Below, piece by piece: positions 7,150 through 10,712 of a stretch of DNA of 10,712 nt (positions are counted from its first letter, which is position 1; the number at the start of each line of letters is the position of its first letter). The translations under genes were made by a program, and so were the position numbers. Origin of the DNA: Gammaproteobacteria bacterium (lineage in GTDB: Bacteria > Pseudomonadota > Gammaproteobacteria > Chromatiales > Chromatiaceae); NCBI GenBank assembly GCA_006227775.1, contig SBFV01000053.1, forward strand, positions 1-10,712, in the 5' to 3' direction. Under the pieces are notes generated by a model, which saw nothing but the letters and a program-made list of their open reading frames with translations, made no database searches and had not been told where the DNA came from.

Positions 7150-7228
7150 TGAACGGATTGATTCAGGCGGCAGCGGCGCGGCGCTGGGGGCGCGACACTG
7201 GAAGGGCCAGGCGTCACTCGCCCCAATA

Positions 7229-8728
7229 TCAGCTAATGCTTATATCATACGCGACACAGGGATCCAGGGCGGTGATGAAAAGCCCGGCCAGACGGCGCAG
7301 GGTCGGCTCATCGGCCGCTGGCAGGGTCGCCAGGCCCAGGGCCGCGGCGCCCTGGGGGTGAAAATTCCACTCCGTCGGGGCCAGGATGCGATAGTCCGCC
7401 AGGCGCCCCTGCTCCAAGGTCAGGCGATGGACGAGCAGGCCCCGGGCGGCCTGGACCTGGGCCAGACCGGTGCCCGTCGATAGGGTGGCGGCCGTATGCG
7501 GGCTCTGAGGGGTTTCTCCCTGAGCGGGAACAACCTTGGCGCTGGGGCCTGGGCGGGGCGGTGCCCTCAAGGCTAAGCGCTCGGGAGTGTTACTTGAGGG
7601 GTTGGTAAGCTCCGGGTCCACAGCCGGCACCTGGCCCGCCGCAAGCAACTCCTCCGCACCGTTAACGGACGGAATGATTGATTGTGGGGCAGGAGGGTCC
7701 AACTGTTCGTCGATGGATTCGGCGTTGGGTTCACCGAAGGGTTTGTCGAAGGAATCGTCGGAGTGGGCGTCAGAGGGAACACTCTCTGCCAGGGCGACAA
7801 GCCGGCGGGGAAGCGCGACCAACAGCGAGGACAATTCGACCAGTTGGGCGGCCAGGCGCGGCAGCAGGCCATTGCCCAGTTCTCGGGCCAGATCGGCCAC
7901 CAGGGGCTGGTTGCGCTGACGGGCGAAGGGGGTGGACTCCGCCGCGGCGCCTTGCCACAGGGGGGTGGCGATGAAGGCCTCCGCCCCCGGTCCGCTGAGG
8001 CGGGCTTCCAGTGTGGCCAAGGTCAGGGGGGGCAGGACCGCCACCGGCGACCGACCCAGTCCGGCCCACCCCTGGCGATCGACCAGGTCGATGAGCCGCG
8101 CGGCCGCGGTGTCGCTGGTCCGGGCCCAGTGGCGCAGGGTTTGGAGGTCCCTGGTGGTGGCAAGCCAGTCGCCGGGGGGCTGCCCCAGTACCTGCCGGCG
8201 GGTAATCGCCGCCAAGGCCGTCAAGGCGGCAGTGGGGGCAGTTGCGGCGGAGGCAGTGGCGACAGCGACGGTGGCCGCATCGGGCCGGACAGCCCCGGTT
8301 CCTCGCCCGGGACCCGTCCGTAGCGGATCGCCGTTGGCAGCCAAGGCGCGACGCCCCTGGTCAAAGGCGGCCATGACCTGAGCCATCGCCACCCCCTGGG
8401 GGCTCTCACCCAGAAACCGGGGCCAGTCCAGAAGCAGTCGCCACAGGTGTTCCCGCACCGTCTCCAGGTCCACCAGCAGCAGGCGCGTCGCCAGGGCGCG
8501 GGGGTGCGGGGGGATGCCTAGTGCCGCCTCACCGGCCGAGACGCAGGCAACGGTCTGGGCCGTGGCGCAGACACTGAAGAGTCTGGGGAGGGTTTCGAGC
8601 GTTGCCGTCAGGTCCTTGCCGATGAACACCCGGCTGGCGCTGGTCAGACGTGAGGACTGGATCCTGACCCCCAGCCCTCCGGTCTGGCGATGGAGATGGA
8701 TCTGGAGGCGGCCCGCGGGATCGTTCAT
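7229..8728 (-). CDS. hupK: HupK-like hydrogenase large-subunit paralogue (maturation scaffold) with a long insertion
   Basis: HupK/HoxV proteins resemble the [NiFe] large subunit but lack its full metal ligand set, and are thought to act as scaffolds with HypC-HypD in uptake hydrogenase maturation. Here the N-terminal part (LFSVCATAQTVAC, Cys54 and Cys62) occupies the place of the RxCGxC motif of real large subunits. The C-terminus ends ALDPCVAYDISIS (Cys491), echoing DPCxxC but without the second cysteine. The product is 499 residues, longer than I recall for HupK (about 350-400). The excess is mainly residues ~315-415, a Pro-, Ser-, Asp- and Glu-rich low-complexity segment encoded with lower GC. 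There is also an Ala/Thr-rich stretch near 145-170. The ATG at 8728 has no clear Shine-Dalgarno sequence. hypC follows on the same strand. The identification rests on context plus end motifs. Confidence 0.82.
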   Translation of the reverse strand: MNDPAGRLQIHLHRQTGGLGVRIQSSRLTSASRVFIGKDLTATLETLPRLFSVCATAQTVACVSAGEAALGIPPHPRALATRLLLVDLETVREHLWRLLLDWPRFLGESPQGVAMAQVMAAFDQGRRALAANGDPLRTGPGRGTGAVRPDAATVAVATASAATAPTAALTALAAITRRQVLGQPPGDWLATTRDLQTLRHWARTSDTAAARLIDLVDRQGWAGLGRSPVAVLPPLTLATLEARLSGPGAEAFIATPLWQGAAAESTPFARQRNQPLVADLARELGNGLLPRLAAQLVELSSLLVALPRRLVALAESVPSDAHSDDSFDKPFGEPNAESIDEQLDPPAPQSIIPSVNGAEELLAAGQVPAVDPELTNPSSNTPERLALRAPPRPGPSAKVVPAQGETPQSPHTAATLSTGTGLAQVQAARGLLVHRLTLEQGRLADYRILAPTEWNFHPQGAAALGLATLPAADEPTLRRLAGLFITALDPCVAYDISIS

Positions 8729-8781
8729 GGGTCAAGTCTTGGCCAGGGGGCCGGGATATGTGGGTTTCTGCGAGAATAGCC

Positions 8782-8792
8782 GAAGAATCTTC
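8782..8792. promoter_or_regulatory. 11-base palindrome GAAGA-A-TCTTC in divergent region
   Basis: GAAGAATCTTC has perfect 5-bp arms around one base. It lies about 55 bases upstream of hupK in the divergent region shared with the methyltransferase gene. It could be an operator half of some kind; I do not recognise the binding protein. Confidence 0.3.
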
Positions 8793-8842
8793 AGGGGGGA
8801 GGTACATCGTCAAGCGATTTTCTGCCGTTCCGGGTCGGGTGA

Positions 8843-8920
8843 CGTCTGGCGGGGGACGCGGTGAATCCATCCCTGATGGCTCGATGTCCGCATCCCTCTG
8901 GTCGTCACCCCCGCCAGACG
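8843..8920. repeat. 13-bp perfect inverted repeat upstream of the methyltransferase gene
   Basis: CGTCTGGCGGGGG (8843-8855) and CCCCCGCCAGACG (8908-8920) are perfect inverted copies separated by 52 bases. The spacer holds a small hairpin CCATC-CCT-GATGG. A competing pairing also exists: GCGGTG (8858-8863) with CACCGC (8928-8933). It ends 59 bases before the chosen methyltransferase ATG, so it could be a structured leader or a binding site. Confidence 0.7.
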
Positions 8921-8979
8921 CCATCCGCACCGCTCTTCCCTTTCCGCACCGCCAACTGCAATGCCTCTGGTGTGAAACC

Positions 8980-9570
8980 ATGCTGACCCGACAACAACTC
9001 GATCAACTGCGCCGGGACATCGTCTTCGAGACCCAGCTCGTCGGCCGTCCCTTCGTCTTCCACAGTACCTGGGGGCTCTTTTCCCCCCGCGAGATCGACG
9101 AGGGTACCCGGCTGTTGCTGGAGCAGGTGGAGGTGGAAGCGGCGGACGATTGCCTGGACCTGGGCTGCGGCTATGGCCCCATTGGCCTGGCCCTGGCGGC
9201 CCTCGCCCCCGCCGGTCGGACCCTGATGGTGGACAAGGACTTCGTCGCCGTCGAGTTCAGCAACCTCAACGCCCGGCTCAATCACCTGCCCAATGCCAGC
9301 GCCCAGTTGAGCGATGGCTTCCGGCATATCGACGCCGGGCTGCGCTTCGATCTCATCGCCAGCAACATCCCCGCCAAGGTCGGCAAGGAGGCCCTGAGCC
9401 TTTATCTTCACGACGGCCGCCAGCGGCTCAAGCCCGGCGGGCGGCTCTACGTGGTCACCATCAATGGCCTGCGCGAGTTCATGAAGCGCAATCTTACCGA
9501 GGTCTTCGGCAACTACGACAAGCTCAAGCAGGGCGCCCACTACACCGTGGCCCTGGCGCTCAGGGACTAG
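8980..9570 (+). CDS. class I SAM-dependent methyltransferase, small-domain (RsmC-like) type
   Basis: The 196-residue product has a Rossmann methyltransferase core: motif I DLGCGYGPIG (60-69) binds S-adenosylmethionine, MVDKD (83-87) is motif II, and FDLIASNIPAK (123-133) is at motif IV. KPGGRLYVV (151-159) is the usual late strand. The overall plan resembles MTS-domain enzymes such as RsmC (16S rRNA m2G). Motif IV reads N-I-P-A where RsmC has N-P-P-F/Y, so the substrate may differ, and I leave the symbol blank. The ATG at 8980 (MLTRQQLDQL) gives the natural length; the frame stays open upstream to 8758 with an ATG at 8884, but those codons do not look like part of the family and overlap a perfect inverted repeat. 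No clear Shine-Dalgarno sequence is present. It is divergent from hupK and convergent with the TPR gene. Confidence 0.92.
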   Translation: MLTRQQLDQLRRDIVFETQLVGRPFVFHSTWGLFSPREIDEGTRLLLEQVEVEAADDCLDLGCGYGPIGLALAALAPAGRTLMVDKDFVAVEFSNLNARLNHLPNASAQLSDGFRHIDAGLRFDLIASNIPAKVGKEALSLYLHDGRQRLKPGGRLYVVTINGLREFMKRNLTEVFGNYDKLKQGAHYTVALALRD

Positions 9571-9593
9571 GCCCGCCGTAAGTGGGGGGCAAG

Positions 9594-9619
9594 GCGGGAG
9601 GAAAACCTGCTTTTCCCGC
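9594..9619. terminator. shared terminator hairpin between convergent methyltransferase and TPR genes
   Basis: GCGGG...AAAA pairs with TTTTCCCGC around a CCTGC loop, with a small bulge (AGG) on one side; an alternative stem CCCGCC/GGCGGG (9572-9598) overlaps it. The structure lies between two convergent stop codons (9570 and 9622), and the stem's T-rich arm gives a partial intrinsic-terminator look in both directions. Confidence 0.5.
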
Positions 9620-10213
9620 TCAACCACCGCTCAAGCGGTCGATCTGACGCTGCGCCTCCTGGCCGATGGCATTGTCCGGCCCCAGGGCGCGGGCCTTCTC
9701 CAGGGCGGCACGGGCGCCGGCCTGGTCGCCAGACCCGGCGCTGACGAAGCCGAGGGTCAGCCAGATGCGTTGGAAATCCGGGGCCCGCTCGGCGCCGGCG
9801 CGCAGGATCTTCAAAGCCTCGGCGGACTGACCGCTGTAGTACAGGGCCAGACCCAGGTCGTTGCTGGCGTCGGCATTGGCGGGATCGATCTCCAGGACGC
9901 GGCGGTAGTAGGGGATGGCCTCGGCGTAACGTTTCTGGCCGAAGAGACGGTCCCCGGCGTCGTTCAATTGTGTCGGATCCTGACTGGTGAGGGGCACGGC
10001 CGGGGCGCCCATCCCGCTCACCTCCCGCTGGATGAAGGTGGGTGGCGCGGCGCCCGGTGTCCCCTGCCCAGCCTGGGTCCCGGATACCGCGCTCGTCAGA
10101 GGCCGGGGCGGGTGGCGCAGGTAATAATCCCGGGTCAGGGCAAAGACGGCGAAGCCGTAGAAGAGCAGCAAGGCGGCGAACAGGGACCATTGCATGGGGG
10201 TCAGTCTGGGCAT
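9620..10213 (-). CDS. membrane-anchored tetratricopeptide repeat protein
   Basis: The 197-residue product has one N-terminal membrane helix (about residues 9-26, LFAALLLFYGFAVFAL), a Pro/Gly/Ala-rich linker (about 35-78), then three TPR units (about 80-113, 114-147, 148-181). The TPR pattern is clear in YAEAIPYYRRVLEIDPANADASNDLG and in the SAEALKILRAGAERAPD and GARAALEKARALGPD units. The TPR part probably sits on the periplasmic side and serves protein-protein contacts; no enzyme motif is present. I chose the ATG at 10213; another in-frame ATG at 10252 would add 13 residues, and neither has a good Shine-Dalgarno sequence. It is divergent from the gene at the right edge. No specific partner can be inferred. 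Confidence 0.85.
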   Translation of the reverse strand: MPRLTPMQWSLFAALLLFYGFAVFALTRDYYLRHPPRPLTSAVSGTQAGQGTPGAAPPTFIQREVSGMGAPAVPLTSQDPTQLNDAGDRLFGQKRYAEAIPYYRRVLEIDPANADASNDLGLALYYSGQSAEALKILRAGAERAPDFQRIWLTLGFVSAGSGDQAGARAALEKARALGPDNAIGQEAQRQIDRLSGG

Positions 10214-10280
10214 GGCGTTCGAGGGCTTATCGTTGGTGGGGTGATAAGGCATGATGCTATTGGTTCTCGGCCACCATCGC

Positions 10281-10294
10281 CAGCCCTCGGGCTG
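10281..10294. promoter_or_regulatory. perfect palindrome CAGCC-CTCG-GGCTG before the right-edge gene
   Basis: A 5-bp perfect stem (extendable to 6 bp) lies directly upstream of the TAAGGGGG ribosome-binding site at 10298-10305. It sits in the divergent region between the TPR gene and the DUF6544-like gene. It may be an operator or a leader hairpin. Confidence 0.35.
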
Positions 10295-10311
10295 ACATAA
10301 GGGGGATGCCC

Positions 10312-10712
10312 ATGACGTTCGTAGATGTTTCCTTGGCGTTACTGGTACTTGCCCTGTCCGCGCTACTTGCACTTCGCCTATGGGATGGGCATGCCGACCG
10401 TAGGGAATGGACACGATTGGCCGCTTTGCAGCCGGCAAACCCACCTAGGTATGACCCCGCGCTGGTTGCCGATTTGCCCGAGCCGGCGCGACGGTTTTTC
10501 AACTTTGCCATTGCTCCCGGTACTCCTTTATTGACAGTGGCTGAGATCGATCTGGGTGGACAATTCAGCCTGGGTTCCCGGGAAAAGCCAAATTATCGGC
10601 GGATGCACGCCCGGCAGATTCTCGCCGCGCCATCGGGTTTCGTGTTTAAACTACGCTTGCCTGGCGTCGTGCCGGTATCGGGCTCTGATTCCGGCCGATG
10701 GACGCGCTTCCG
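10312..10712 (+). CDS. DUF6544/DUF6920-like protein, truncated at window edge
   Basis: Translation from the ATG at 10312 is open for 133 codons to the window end. A Shine-Dalgarno sequence, AAGGGGG, ends 6 bases before it, which favours this ATG over the in-frame one at 10306. The product begins with a hydrophobic helix (VSLALLVLALSALLALRLW), followed by LPEPARRFFNFAIAPGTPL, a segment with an FSLG...P.Y..M.ARQ.L pattern, and AAPSGFVFKLRL. This matches my recollection of the DUF6544 (DUF6920) family of uncharacterised proteins, where L.P.VRRY/F.....G.P..... and the W....M.A.Q.....GF.W sequence are diagnostic. The function is unknown. By a rough count over three 60-base lines its GC is about 57%, lower than the hyp genes, with codons such as TTA, AAA and TTT more frequent. 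This may reflect horizontal transfer. Confidence 0.72.
   Translation, partial: MTFVDVSLALLVLALSALLALRLWDGHADRREWTRLAALQPANPPRYDPALVADLPEPARRFFNFAIAPGTPLLTVAEIDLGGQFSLGSREKPNYRRMHARQILAAPSGFVFKLRLPGVVPVSGSDSGRWTRF

Noticed and set aside
7682..8323. Plus-strand open frame of 213 codons opposite hupK, with a Gly-rich tail
   Set aside because: Composition (Gly, Gln, Arg) is that of a shadow frame; it lies opposite the Ala/Thr-rich and low-complexity parts of HupK.

Overview
The window is GC-rich (well above 60% in most genes) and fits a gammaproteobacterium. The gene set (hupK next to hypC, hypD and hypE for [NiFe] hydrogenase maturation) and the protein types suggest a purple sulfur bacterium of the Chromatiaceae. 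That placement is an inference from gene content; there is no rRNA or other marker gene here.

Left part (1-3218). A 5' portion of a Uma2-family PD-(D/E)XK nuclease gene runs off the left edge on the minus strand. A complete SRAP/YedK-type gene follows on the plus strand; this protein crosslinks to abasic DNA. After it comes a roughly 440-base stretch without an intact gene that holds what looks like the last ~43 codons of an EamA/DMT transporter (a relic). Then comes a DUF3422 membrane-anchored protein.

Middle part (3382-8728). This is a hydrogenase maturation block read right to left on the minus strand: hupK (large-subunit-like scaffold), hypC, hypD, hypE. HypC, HypD and HypE together build and deliver the Fe(CN)2CO group. 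HupK-type proteins are thought to act with HypC/HypD as an intermediate scaffold for uptake hydrogenases. hypA, hypB, hypF and the structural genes are not in the window. The block is unusual in three ways: hypE is separated from hypD by about 1 kb containing an opposite-strand small lipoprotein gene; hypC is preceded by eleven tandem 7-bp units; and HupK carries a long Pro/acidic low-complexity insertion. The gene-free part of the hypD-hypE gap holds a consensus DnaA box, an AT-rich stretch, a 7-bp dyad and a run of GATC sites.

Right part (8729-10712). A divergent intergenic region with a 13-bp inverted repeat precedes a small-domain class I methyltransferase gene on the plus strand. This converges with a membrane-anchored TPR protein gene on the minus strand. 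At the right edge begins a plus-strand gene of the DUF6544/DUF6920 type, truncated by the window and with lower GC than its neighbours.

I found no CRISPR array, tRNA, rRNA, transposase or phage gene. I do not see a convincing complete new system. The best leads are the origin-like segment inside the split hyp cluster, the heptamer array before hypC, and the HupK insertion.
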